DNA from: Runella rosea
GTDB taxonomy: Bacteria > Bacteroidota > Bacteroidia > Cytophagales > Spirosomataceae
Direction: 5' to 3'
Assembly (NCBI RefSeq): GCF_003325355.1
Contig: NZ_CP030850.1
Span: forward strand, 930,001 to 994,000
DNA length: 64,000 nucleotides
This document shows, piece by piece, positions 1 to 8,293 of the stretch. Under the pieces are notes generated by a model. It did no database searches. It saw nothing but the letters and a program-made list of their open reading frames with translations, and was not told the DNA's origin. Position 1 is the stretch's first letter, and every line of letters begins with the position of its first letter. The position numbers and the translations under genes were made by a program.

Positions 1-1
1 A

Positions 2-106
2 ATGGCACCCGAAAACTGGACAAATGCCACGTATATGCCCTCAAGCAGGGATATGTCGACGGAGCAATGGCTGCTGTTTTGTAAATGGTTGGAAGAGATT
101 AAATAA
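2..106 (+). CDS. 3' end of an unidentified gene (partial)
   Basis: An open frame enters from the left edge and stops with TAA at 104-106, giving about 34 residues that end in WLLFCKWLEEIK. I do not recognise the family. A second frame is also open from base 1 to a TAA at 82-84 (ending DGAMAAVL), so the true frame is uncertain. The next gene, at 177, is convergent, which agrees with a plus-strand gene ending here. Confidence 0.3.
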   Translation: MAPENWTNATYMPSSRDMSTEQWLLFCKWLEEIK

Positions 107-176
107 CAAAAAACGGTTTTCCCATTCATCCGATAAAATCAGATAACATGAGAAAACCATTTAGGTATTGTAGTCT

Positions 177-1448
177 CTACACTCCCTTCGCAATCTTATC
201 CAATCGCACCACCGACTGTACCATTGAGCGTACATCGTGGTAGTTGATTTTCCAAGAGTGGCTCATGTGCTTCCAGATGGGTTCGCCTTCGCGGGTCATC
301 AGCGGCCACCATTCGCCCAAGGAATGATTTATCATTTTATCAAAAACAAAACGGTGGATGTTTTCGTAGGCTTGCAGGTACTTTTCATCTTTGAGGAAAC
401 GATAGGCATCCAACATCCCGATGAGCATTTCCGCCTGTTGCCAAAACTCCTTTTCTTTATCATATACCTGTCCAGCGTGCGAGCCTTCCACGTATACCCC
501 GCCAAATTCCCAATCGACGCCGTTTTCCACAGCGTGGGTGTACGATTTCGTGATTTGGTCGCGGTAGGTATCATACGGCAATCCTAAAATATCTAAGGCG
601 TGCATCAGAAGCCACGCAAATTCTGAATTGTGCCCATAACTGGTATTGTCTTCGGCGGCTGATTTGAGGCCATCGGGGTTGAATCGGTCCCACCCCCAAA
701 CAATGTCAAACTTGATTTGCGGAGCCACGCTCCAATCTGCCCAAAACTGCGGAATACCCGTTCCATATTCAGGATGCATCACACGATTTACCAGCAACTC
801 AATGGTTTCCAGTAGTTTACGACGATGAATTTCTTTCCCCGTACATTCATACAACGTCGTGTAGGCTTCCATCAAGTGCATGTGTACGTCAAGTGTTTTG
901 CGGTCACCGCCCGCGGCACCTGGCCCTTTGAGCGTCCAATCGCGGTTAAACATCTCAAAATAACCACCGTAGTGGGTATCAACGGCGTATTTTTGGAGCA
1001 AATCAAAGGTTTTTTCGGCGTATTCTTGTCCGCGTGGGTCACCCGTAGCCAAGGTGTATTCACTCAATGAGTAAATGCAAAAACTGAGTCCATAGACAAT
1101 TTTCTGGTCAATGGTCACTTCGCCTTTGCGATTGGTCATCCAATAAAACCCACCGTACTCGTTGTCCCACATGTTGTTGATTAAATAATCCACCCCGTGG
1201 CGCGCCATTTCGGCCAAAACCCCATCCCCATACCCCGCACGGTGGGCTGAAGAGTAGGTAAAAACGGAGCGCGATTGCGCAATCAACGATTTCTCATCTT
1301 CGCCCGAATCGTGCCCAAACTGGTCAAAGTGAGTGAGAAAGCCACCGTTTTCTTTGTCAACGGTGCGGGTAATCCAAAAGGGAAGCAAGCCGCCGGTAAG
1401 ATACGTTGCAATTTCCTGACGGAGAGACGCAATTTTTTCAGAAGTCAT
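177..1448 (-). CDS. N-acylglucosamine/cellobiose 2-epimerase family protein
   Basis: The protein of 423 residues is a full-length AGE-family (alpha/alpha)6-barrel enzyme, which inverts C2 of a reducing-end sugar such as N-acetylglucosamine, mannose or cellobiose. Visible family motifs are KTLDVHMHLMEAYT near residue 184, SYGHNSEFAWLL near 270 with the catalytic-type His, FWQQAE near 338 and KINYHDVR near the end. There is no signal peptide, so it should be cytoplasmic. Length and the KTxxxHxHLxEAY motif favour cellobiose 2-epimerase over GlcNAc 2-epimerase, but the substrate cannot be decided by reading. It follows mogA on the same strand after 145 bases, so it probably has its own promoter. 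Confidence 0.8.
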   Translation of the reverse strand: MTSEKIASLRQEIATYLTGGLLPFWITRTVDKENGGFLTHFDQFGHDSGEDEKSLIAQSRSVFTYSSAHRAGYGDGVLAEMARHGVDYLINNMWDNEYGGFYWMTNRKGEVTIDQKIVYGLSFCIYSLSEYTLATGDPRGQEYAEKTFDLLQKYAVDTHYGGYFEMFNRDWTLKGPGAAGGDRKTLDVHMHLMEAYTTLYECTGKEIHRRKLLETIELLVNRVMHPEYGTGIPQFWADWSVAPQIKFDIVWGWDRFNPDGLKSAAEDNTSYGHNSEFAWLLMHALDILGLPYDTYRDQITKSYTHAVENGVDWEFGGVYVEGSHAGQVYDKEKEFWQQAEMLIGMLDAYRFLKDEKYLQAYENIHRFVFDKMINHSLGEWWPLMTREGEPIWKHMSHSWKINYHDVRSMVQSVVRLDKIAKGV

Positions 1449-1593
1449 AGTTAAAGGTAATGATTGATGTATTTATTGACTCTAAAATGCCAAATAGTGC
1501 ATAAAATACTGATTCAATCTTCATTCAGGCTATTTCTTTGCGTATAACTTTCAACGTCGGCTCCCTCGCTCCTGATGCTGAATTTTCCCCTCA

Positions 1594-2118
1594 TTACGAT
1601 TTCGGCCTGAATACCTTTATGACCGTTTCATTGACTTCCAAATAAGGTCCTCCAATCAAATCAATGCAATACGGAATGGCTGGAAAAACGGCGTCTAAGC
1701 ACTGCCGAATAGCCGATGGTTTGCCGGGAAGGTTCACAATCAGTGCTTTACCACGAATACCCGCCGTTTGGCGCGACAGGATGGCGGTAGGAACGTACTG
1801 CAAACTCACTTGCCGCATCAGCTCACCAAAGCCGGGCATCATTTTATGGCAAACGGCTTCGGTCGCTTCGGGTGTGACATCACGCGGGGCGGGGCCGGTG
1901 CCGCCGCAAGTTACCACTAAACAGCAACCTTCGCGGTCAGCCATTTCTACAAGCGCCTGACTGATAAGATGTTGCTCATCAGGAATAACGCGATACACGG
2001 GCTCCCATTGGCTGGTCAGATATTCGTTAAGGGTAGAGACAATGGCTTTTCCCGGAATGTCCTCGTACACTCCCGCGCTGGCACGGTCAGAAACATTGAT
2101 AATGCCGATTTTTATCAT
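1594..2118 (-). CDS. mogA: Molybdopterin adenylyltransferase MogA/MoaB-like
   Basis: The 174-residue protein adenylylates molybdopterin before molybdenum insertion during molybdenum cofactor synthesis. It begins KIGIINVSDRASAG, carries the nucleotide/pterin site TCGGTGPAPRDVTPEAT at residues 70-86, and has NLPGKP at 129-134, all typical of MogA. Length fits the stand-alone enzyme rather than a MoeA or Cnx1 fusion. No other moa/moe genes are in the window. It is divergent from the Fur-type gene at 2285. Confidence 0.85.
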   Translation of the reverse strand: MIKIGIINVSDRASAGVYEDIPGKAIVSTLNEYLTSQWEPVYRVIPDEQHLISQALVEMADREGCCLVVTCGGTGPAPRDVTPEATEAVCHKMMPGFGELMRQVSLQYVPTAILSRQTAGIRGKALIVNLPGKPSAIRQCLDAVFPAIPYCIDLIGGPYLEVNETVIKVFRPKS

Positions 2119-2155
2119 GAATTCAGAAATTAAACGTGGTAATTTTGATAACTTC

Positions 2156-2176
2156 CCGAAAGTTGAGAACTTTCGG
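2156..2176. repeat. Perfect inverted repeat in the mogA/fur divergent gap
   Basis: CCGAAAGTT, a GAG spacer, then AACTTTCGG form a 9-bp perfect stem. It lies 38 bases upstream of the mogA start and 109 bases upstream of the Fur-type gene. Because both genes point away from it, it is not a terminator for either. It could be an operator or a dispersed palindromic element; see findings. Confidence 0.6.
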
Positions 2177-2284
2177 AGGGTTTAAATTAGTTTAACTGTA
2201 ACAAGGCTGGCGTTGGAAAGTTTATCGATATAAATTTCCCAATCCCAAAACAGCCACCAACAACTGGTTAAGGGATTCCTTCCT

Positions 2285-2701
2285 ATGAATACATTCGCCA
2301 AAGATACATTACGTTTACACGAATTGCGCCATACGGGCTGCCGTGAAGATATTTTAGATATACTACACAACCGTGATTCGGCACTATCGCACGGAGATTT
2401 GGAAAACGGCTTGCAGGACCGCTACGACCGTGTAACGATTTATCGTACTCTAAAAACGTTTGTTGATAAAGGCATCATTCACAAGGTATTAGACGAGGAC
2501 GGCCTCCGCTACGCGCTTTGCAAAGAAGTATGTCATGACCACGATCACCACCACGACCATGTCCATTTTAAATGTGAACTCTGCGGAAAAACAACCTGCT
2601 TGGACCAAGTGCATATTCCTTCCGTAAAACTTCCGCAGGGATTTGCCACCAAAGAAGTCAACCTGTTGATTCAGGGGGTTTGCCCCATTTGCAGTGCTTA
2701 G
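2285..2701 (+). CDS. Fur-family metal-responsive regulator
   Basis: The 138-residue protein has the Fur fold: an N-terminal winged helix with the recognition stretch YDRVTIYRTLKTFVDKGIIHKV (residues about 47-68, read in two parts), then a dimerisation domain. It has a His-rich metal segment at residues 84-95 (HDHDHHHDHVHF), CELCGKTTC with C97 and C100, and CPIC near the C-terminus with C133 and C136. The four cysteines form the usual structural zinc site. Whether it senses iron, zinc or peroxide cannot be told. It is monocistronic and divergent from mogA. Confidence 0.8.
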   Translation: MNTFAKDTLRLHELRHTGCREDILDILHNRDSALSHGDLENGLQDRYDRVTIYRTLKTFVDKGIIHKVLDEDGLRYALCKEVCHDHDHHHDHVHFKCELCGKTTCLDQVHIPSVKLPQGFATKEVNLLIQGVCPICSA

Positions 2702-2953
2702 GGATGTAATATTTTGCATATTGACAGATCAAACTTTCTGTGCTACAATTGTTTTTCAAACTGCGCCGTCCGTCGTACCATTGGCCGAAGCGTAACTTCT
2801 TAGGTCTCAGCAATATGTTTTCGTCTACGGGGCAAACAATCTTAACCATCGGAATGTTATGGTCTTTAAGGCCGTGTGTTTCACTCAAAAAATAAGCACG
2901 GGTACTGTTTTCTCTTACGTTCTTTCCCCTCATCCTCTTTATAATTTTAAGGC

Positions 2954-3658
2954 ATGATAACTTTCCGCGATTGGCAATTAAACAATGAAAAATGGTTGGA
3001 CCAGGACCATACGTTAATGACAACCGATGAAGGGTGGAAAGAAAGAGGTAAAAAGAAAGATATTACGATTTGGCAACGCCCATTTGCCGATGATAAAAAT
3101 GACTTATTTAGGTGGAGAATCCCCAACGTAGCTGCCAATCACGACGTTGTATTTGATGTATTTGTCAATAAAATGATTGATTATCACCAGTATTGGACTG
3201 CCGAATATACGGGCGGTTTTGTAGTGGAAGAAATCGACGACAACACGAAAATCATTTATCAACAATTCAATCCAAACATCCCGTTTATTTCAAAACGAGA
3301 CCTTCTATATATTCAATGGTCTAGGAAAATAGACGACGAAACAACCCAAACAAGCTTTAAGTCAATTGTCTGGGAAAGTATGCCCGTTCCAACTGGTTTT
3401 GAGAGAATAGACTGGTGGGGAGGCCATCTATTTGAAGCAAATACGGATGGCACAAGTCAATTGGTGCTCATTGACCGAGAAAACCAAGGGGGAAATTTCC
3501 CTTCAATTATCATGAATAAAATCATGCCTCAATACCTCACCCACCAATTTGAAAGTATCATCCATTTTTTTAATAAGGGAGGCACCAAAGCGCATGAAAA
3601 ATTGCCTGATACAAAAAATACTGCTCTTAAAATGAAACACTTATTCATGGCCACTTAG
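2954..3658 (+). CDS. START-domain-like lipid-binding protein
   Basis: The 234-residue protein has no signal peptide and reads like a START/Bet v1-type lipid-binding domain: an early ITIWQRP strand, a mid-protein NPNIPFISKRDLLYIQWSR (the RD motif common in START proteins, near residue 115), WESMPVPTGFERIDWWGG, and a C-terminal amphipathic helix ending in LTHQFESIIHFF. Prokaryotic START proteins are thought to bind lipids or sterols; the ligand here is unknown. It is 42 bases upstream of a polytopic membrane protein, so the two are probably co-transcribed. Its base composition looks more AT-rich than the flanking mogA region, which may hint at acquisition. Confidence 0.6.
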   Translation: MITFRDWQLNNEKWLDQDHTLMTTDEGWKERGKKKDITIWQRPFADDKNDLFRWRIPNVAANHDVVFDVFVNKMIDYHQYWTAEYTGGFVVEEIDDNTKIIYQQFNPNIPFISKRDLLYIQWSRKIDDETTQTSFKSIVWESMPVPTGFERIDWWGGHLFEANTDGTSQLVLIDRENQGGNFPSIIMNKIMPQYLTHQFESIIHFFNKGGTKAHEKLPDTKNTALKMKHLFMAT

Positions 3659-3700
3659 CCGTCTATTCTACGCAAACCCTAAACTACCTAAACCTTCCCC

Positions 3701-4510
3701 ATGATGTCTCTGATTAACCGTTTGTTTGATTTTGAAGCGGTTATTAACCAAATATGGTTGATAACACTTATTGGAATGGCAGTCCTGTATGTTTTATGTA
3801 ACATTCTGCCCGATAGAATTGTGGGCGTTTTTTTGCCCCTGCATAATGTATTTAAGCCCCAAACCAATGTTGATTTAGATTACCAATCCATTGGATACGC
3901 TCTTTTGCATACCACATGGGTTACCCGAATTACCCATTCTACGGTCATAATTGATGCCGTTTTGTGGTTTGTCATTTTTGAGAGTTGGCATTGGAGTGTA
4001 TCATTAATTATACTGCTTATCATGCTCGTACAATCTGTGTTTATTGGGGATAAAAAATTTGGCGTTTTCTTTATTTTAATGGGTATCGCCACTTATATCA
4101 GCGCTATTTATCTCATCCAATTTTTAGGTTTACCCAACGCGGTCTTGTTAGCCAAAGTCGTATTGATGTTGGGCGGTTTAATGCGGATGTTAAGTCATTC
4201 TGCAGAACTTATACCCCCACTTTTGCTCAACAAATCAGACCAATTCCAAAAATTATCGGCTAAAAATATCAACTGGAAAATTCCCCTTTCGTCGGTTATT
4301 GGCTATGTCGGCGAATTCGGGAGCGGCCTTCCGAATCGAATTTTACCCGTTCAGGTGAATTATTTGTATCAAACTGTTTTTGGCATTAAACCCGAAACCA
4401 CACTGGCTTGGAAAGAGGTAGAAGTATCCGCTCAAAAAGTTTTAACAGGAGGTTATTCACAATTAAATTCGTTGAAAAATTACTTCAATAGTGTTGTGAA
4501 TGGCCAATAA
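3701..4510 (+). CDS. Polytopic membrane protein of unknown function
   Basis: The 269-residue protein has about five hydrophobic segments in its first 170 residues (for example near 18-36, 84-104, 106-125, 128-142 and 145-160), then a soluble C-terminal part of about 90 residues. I do not recognise the family. It sits 42 bases after the START-domain gene and is followed by a strong bidirectional terminator, so the pair forms a two-gene unit. A link to lipid handling at the membrane is only an inference from that neighbour. The start could be either of two adjacent ATG codons. Confidence 0.6.
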   Translation: MMSLINRLFDFEAVINQIWLITLIGMAVLYVLCNILPDRIVGVFLPLHNVFKPQTNVDLDYQSIGYALLHTTWVTRITHSTVIIDAVLWFVIFESWHWSVSLIILLIMLVQSVFIGDKKFGVFFILMGIATYISAIYLIQFLGLPNAVLLAKVVLMLGGLMRMLSHSAELIPPLLLNKSDQFQKLSAKNINWKIPLSSVIGYVGEFGSGLPNRILPVQVNYLYQTVFGIKPETTLAWKEVEVSAQKVLTGGYSQLNSLKNYFNSVVNGQ

Positions 4511-4568
4511 ATTACCACTATCATAGCTATCGCTGCATTTTTAGCACAAATTTACCCATGTAGATAAT

Positions 4569-4599
4569 ATAAAACCGCCTCTTACTGAGGCGGTTTTAT
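4569..4599. terminator. Bidirectional rho-independent terminator
   Basis: A 13-bp perfect stem (4569-4581 with 4587-4599, core ACCGCCTC/GAGGCGGT) closes a 5-base loop and is flanked by A and T runs. It lies between the converging 3701-4510 gene and the RhlE gene and can serve both. Confidence 0.85.
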
Positions 4600-4651
4600 G
4601 TTATTTACAATAGAAGAAATATATCCCAATCTTACGAGAAAGGGTAGGTTT

Positions 4652-5944
4652 TTATCGGCTTCTCTTAAACCAAGGCTTCTTATCCCGGTCAGTCGTTGCG
4701 CCTGAAGGTTTGGACTGATTTTGTGAATGCGAATTCGGTCGACTCGGACGATTACCTCGGGCAACATTATGTGGCTTGGGCGCTTCGTTACCGGGCTTCT
4801 GACTTAATGGAAAAGGATGTTCTTCCACCACTGGAATCACCTTGGCAATCAGCTTTTGAATATCTTTCAACGAACCTCTTTCTTCATTATCACAAAACGA
4901 ATAGGCGGTTCCTTTGGCTCCTGCCCTCCCCGTACGTCCAATCCGGTGCACGTAAGTTTCGGGAATCTCGGGAATCTCAAAATTAATCACGTACGCCAAT
5001 TCATCCACATCTATTCCGCGAGCCGCAATATCGGTCGCCACCAACACCCGAGTGGTTTTTTCCTTGAAGTTGTTCAACGCATTTTGACGGGCATTCTGCG
5101 ATTTATTGCCGTGAATTGCTTCCGCCTTAATCTCATGACGTAATAGCACCTTCACCACTTTATCAGCCCCGTGCTTTGTACGGGTAAAAACCAAGGCCGT
5201 TTCAATGGATTTATCCTCCAAAATGTGGAGCAACAACGCATTTTTATTGTCTTTATCAACAAAAAACACGGATTGCTGAATGATATCAACGGTCGAAGAA
5301 ACGGGCGTCACTTCTACTTTTTCGGGTTTAACCAAAATAGTATCGGCCAGCTTTACGATTTCGGGAGGCATCGTTGCCGAAAAGAACAAAGATTGGCGTT
5401 GCGGAGGAATCACGGCAATGATTCTCCGAACATCGTGTACAAAGCCCATATCAAGCATCCGGTCGGCTTCATCCAACACGAAAATTTCAAGGTGCTTTAA
5501 ACTTACAAAACGCTGCGCCATCAGGTCAATCAATCGACCTGGGGTTGCGATTAAAATATCTACGCCATTTTGCAAAGAATCCGTTTGACGTAATTGTTTT
5601 ACCCCACCAAAAATCACGGTATGCTTTAATCCCGTATGACGGCCATAGGCGGCAAAACTTTCACCGATTTGGATGGCTAACTCACGGGTTGGGGTCAAAA
5701 TAAGTGCCTTGATGGTACGCTTTTCGCGGCGAGTAGCGTGCGTTTGGCGCTGCACCAACAACTGAAGAATGGGAATGGCAAAAGCCGCCGTCTTACCAGT
5801 TCCTGTTTGGGCGCATCCCAACAGGTCTTTTCCTTCAAGTACGATCGGAATGGCTTGTTCTTGTATGGGTGTGGGGGTAGTGTAGCCTTCTGTTTTTATT
5901 GACCTCAGAATAGGCTCTATTAAATTTAATGAATCAAATGTCAT
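4652..5944 (-). CDS. rhlE: DEAD-box RNA helicase, RhlE type
   Basis: The chosen ATG at 5944 gives 430 residues starting MTFDSLNLIEPIL; a start 10 codons earlier is possible but adds sequence unlike the family. All helicase motifs are present in order: Q motif with TPTPIQEQAIP, AQTGTGKT (Walker A), PTRELA, GG, TPGRL, DEAD (in VLDEADRML), SAT, then ARGIDV and HRIGRTGRAG. The basic, Ser/Asn/Arg-rich tail (RPSRPNSHSQNQSKPS) is typical of RhlE. It unwinds short RNA duplexes in ribosome assembly or RNA turnover, in the cytoplasm. Confidence 0.9.
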   Translation of the reverse strand: MTFDSLNLIEPILRSIKTEGYTTPTPIQEQAIPIVLEGKDLLGCAQTGTGKTAAFAIPILQLLVQRQTHATRREKRTIKALILTPTRELAIQIGESFAAYGRHTGLKHTVIFGGVKQLRQTDSLQNGVDILIATPGRLIDLMAQRFVSLKHLEIFVLDEADRMLDMGFVHDVRRIIAVIPPQRQSLFFSATMPPEIVKLADTILVKPEKVEVTPVSSTVDIIQQSVFFVDKDNKNALLLHILEDKSIETALVFTRTKHGADKVVKVLLRHEIKAEAIHGNKSQNARQNALNNFKEKTTRVLVATDIAARGIDVDELAYVINFEIPEIPETYVHRIGRTGRAGAKGTAYSFCDNEERGSLKDIQKLIAKVIPVVEEHPFPLSQKPGNEAPKPHNVARGNRPSRPNSHSQNQSKPSGATTDRDKKPWFKRSR

Positions 5945-6133
5945 AAGAATGTGATAAACGACCTGCCAAATCAAAAGTTAGGACGGAGCAGATCAGCATT
6001 AGGTACTGTTTTATAAAAAAAACCTCCCATATCTTACAGGCAAAGTTACCCGGATATGGAAGGTCTTTCTGCGAATTGCGTTCAAAGATAACGCTTTTTG
6101 GGATGAGATAAAAATATCCCGTCCCCTAAAACA

Positions 6134-6754
6134 CTATAACGGCTTAATTACCAAGTTTTTCCAGTTTACTTTTATTCCACCGCCGTCGTGGATTTGGAGC
6201 GCGATTGAGCCATTTCCAGCCCCCAATTTCTCATCTGTCAGATCGACCATCTCGTGTCCGTTGAGCCAGGTTTGTACCCGCGCTCCTTCGGCGCGAATTT
6301 TAAGGGTATTCCACTCGCCGAATTTCAAAAATCCTTCTTTTTCGTCAGGGATTTGAATAATCCAGCCCCGACCGTAGGATTCATAAATACCGCCCGTGTC
6401 GTGGTTTGGCGGCGCCACTTCTACCTGCCATCCGCTAATTTTGGTGCTACCATCGGGGATATTCGAACGGATAAATACACCGCTGTTGCCGTTGGCCCCC
6501 TGCTTGAAATCCACACTCAGCTCAAAGTTTTTGTAGGTCTTTTCAGTCGCCAAATAACCGTAGCCTTTGTCGGGGCCACTTTCGCACACTAGTTCTCCCT
6601 TTTCAACGAACCATTTTTCGGTTCCGTAAATTTTCCAGCCTGTCAAATCCTTGCCGTTAAAAAGCTTTTCCTTCTTTTGTGCCAAGGTTGAAAAAGCGAG
6701 CAAACAGCATGGAACCGTTAACAATAGATAGACGCGTAGTTTAGATAACTTCAT
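6134..6754 (-). CDS. Exported DUF1080 (3-keto-disaccharide hydrolase family) protein
   Basis: The ATG at 6754 gives 206 residues with a clear signal peptide (MKLSKLRVYLLLTVPCCLLA, cleaved near FSTLAQ); an upstream ATG at 6784 would add ten residues before it. The mature part is one DUF1080 beta-sandwich: LFNGKDLTGWKIYG at the start, a GNSGVFIRS strand, GWQVEV, and a C-terminal NWKNLVIKPL. The family includes enzymes that cleave 3-keto-glycosides. It is divergent from an exported beta-propeller gene 60 bases away, and a Tat-exported Gfo/Idh/MocA oxidoreductase lies nearby. Confidence 0.8.
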   Translation of the reverse strand: MKLSKLRVYLLLTVPCCLLAFSTLAQKKEKLFNGKDLTGWKIYGTEKWFVEKGELVCESGPDKGYGYLATEKTYKNFELSVDFKQGANGNSGVFIRSNIPDGSTKISGWQVEVAPPNHDTGGIYESYGRGWIIQIPDEKEGFLKFGEWNTLKIRAEGARVQTWLNGHEMVDLTDEKLGAGNGSIALQIHDGGGIKVNWKNLVIKPL

Positions 6755-6814
6755 TGCTTTTAAAAATAAAGTGTTTAATTTCATAAATTAAGTCACCACT
6801 AAACGTTATTTACC

Positions 6815-7669
6815 GTGAAAACTTACATTTTTATTCTTGGCCTTCTCAGTTTTTGCCTCCTCAGTCCCGCTTTCTCTCAAGACAGCGCCCCCGTCAGTTT
6901 GAATCAACTATGGAAATCTGATACGTTATTGCGAACGCCAGAATCTGTACAATATGACCCACAGGGAAAACGGCTTTTTGTCGCCAACATCAATAAAGTC
7001 AACGTTGAAAACCCTGATGGTGACGGCTTTATTTCGGTTTTAGGCACCGATGGCAAAATCAAAACCCTGCAATGGGCTACGGGACTCAACGACCCGAAAG
7101 GCATGGGGATTCTCAAAAATTCCTTGTTTGTTGCCGACTTGAAAGATTTGGTAGAAATTGACTTAAAAACGGGCAAAATCCTCAATCGGCACGCCGCCGT
7201 TAATTCAGTCATGCTCAACGACGTGAGCGTAAGCCCAAAAGGCGAAGTGTTTGTCAGTGATTCGCGCGGCCATAAACTCTACCGCTACGCCGACGGCAAA
7301 ATGGAACTGTTTTTGGACGACCCCAATTTGCAGGGCCCCAACGGCGTTTTTGCCGAAAAAGACCAGCTCATTGTGGCTTCGGCGGGTTCAGGAAACCTCT
7401 GGAAGATGGATTATGCCACCAAAAAATACACCTCTTGGGCCGTGGCCAACAAAACCGCCGACGGCATCCTTCGCTACGGCGACGATTACCTGATTTCGTG
7501 CTGGCACGGCGAAGTGTATTATGTAAAACCTGATGGTAAAGTCTGGAAACTTATCGATAGCAAAAACCCTCAGGTCAACACCGCCGACTTCGGCTATATT
7601 CCACAGACAAAAACGGTGCTTATTCCCAATTTTTACAAGAATACGGTGACAGCATACGCCATAAAGTAA
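6815..7669 (+). CDS. Exported SMP-30/NHL-type beta-propeller protein
   Basis: A GTG start gives 284 residues with a typical signal peptide (MKTYIFILGLLSFCLLSPAFS, then QDS). The rest consists of repeated propeller blades with phrases such as PESVQYDPQGKRLFVANI, LNDPKGMGI, VSPKGEVFVSDS and LQGPNGVFAEKDQLIVAS, as in SMP-30/gluconolactonase-like proteins. A lactonase activity is possible, but the metal ligands cannot be confirmed by eye. It is followed after 4 bases by the DUF4126 gene, so both are likely in one transcript. Confidence 0.7.
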   Translation: MKTYIFILGLLSFCLLSPAFSQDSAPVSLNQLWKSDTLLRTPESVQYDPQGKRLFVANINKVNVENPDGDGFISVLGTDGKIKTLQWATGLNDPKGMGILKNSLFVADLKDLVEIDLKTGKILNRHAAVNSVMLNDVSVSPKGEVFVSDSRGHKLYRYADGKMELFLDDPNLQGPNGVFAEKDQLIVASAGSGNLWKMDYATKKYTSWAVANKTADGILRYGDDYLISCWHGEVYYVKPDGKVWKLIDSKNPQVNTADFGYIPQTKTVLIPNFYKNTVTAYAIK

Positions 7670-7673
7670 AAGT

Positions 7674-8237
7674 ATGGAAATCTTCCTCAGCCTCTGTTTA
7701 GGCGTTGGTTTAGCTGCCTGTTCGGGATTTCGGGTGTTTGTGCCACTTCTGCTGAGTAGTTTGGCGGTTCACTTCGATTTGGCCAATGTCACCACGGGCT
7801 TTGAGTGGATGGGGACTTGGACCGCCATCGGGATTTTAGCCACCGCAACTGTACTTGAAATTGGGGGATATTACATTCCCTGGGTCGATAATCTACTAGA
7901 TACCATTGCCACACCCGCCGCTTTTGCCGCAGGTACACTGTTGACCACTTCGTTTGTTGAGATTGACAACCCCGTTTTGCATTGGGGGCTCGGGCTCATC
8001 ATGGGCGGTGGCACGGCTGGCTTTATTCAGGCTGGAACAAGCATGGTTCGGCTGGCTTCCACAAAGTTCAGCGGCGGAATGGCCAATCCCGTCGTGGCGA
8101 CGTTTGAGAATATTCTATCCGTTTTGTTTACTTTTTTTACGTTCTGGTTTCCCATCGTTGCGTTTGTGTTAGTCGTTCTATTTATAGGATGGCTTTTACG
8201 GAAAATCATTCATCGAAAAAGTAAGGTAACAACATGA
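7674..8237 (+). CDS. DUF4126 family membrane protein
   Basis: The 187-residue protein begins with the DUF4126 signature LGVGLAACSGFRVFVPLL and has about four to five transmembrane segments, including a C-terminal one (WFPIVAFVLVVLFIGWLL) followed by a basic tail RKIIHRKSK. The molecular function of the family is unknown to me. It sits in the inner membrane, directly behind the beta-propeller gene (4 bases). Confidence 0.75.
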   Translation: MEIFLSLCLGVGLAACSGFRVFVPLLLSSLAVHFDLANVTTGFEWMGTWTAIGILATATVLEIGGYYIPWVDNLLDTIATPAAFAAGTLLTTSFVEIDNPVLHWGLGLIMGGGTAGFIQAGTSMVRLASTKFSGGMANPVVATFENILSVLFTFFTFWFPIVAFVLVVLFIGWLLRKIIHRKSKVTT

Positions 8238-8293
8238 TTGCCTTTTAGTTATTAGCAATTTATTCTTCGTCAACCCTGATTCCCCCATTGAAT

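Noticed and set aside
2658-3023. 121-residue minus-strand ORF between the Fur-type and START genes
   Set aside because: It overlaps the coding ends of both real genes and only about 250 bases lie in free sequence. The translation shows no recognisable domain, although a decayed gene remnant in 2702-2953 cannot be excluded.
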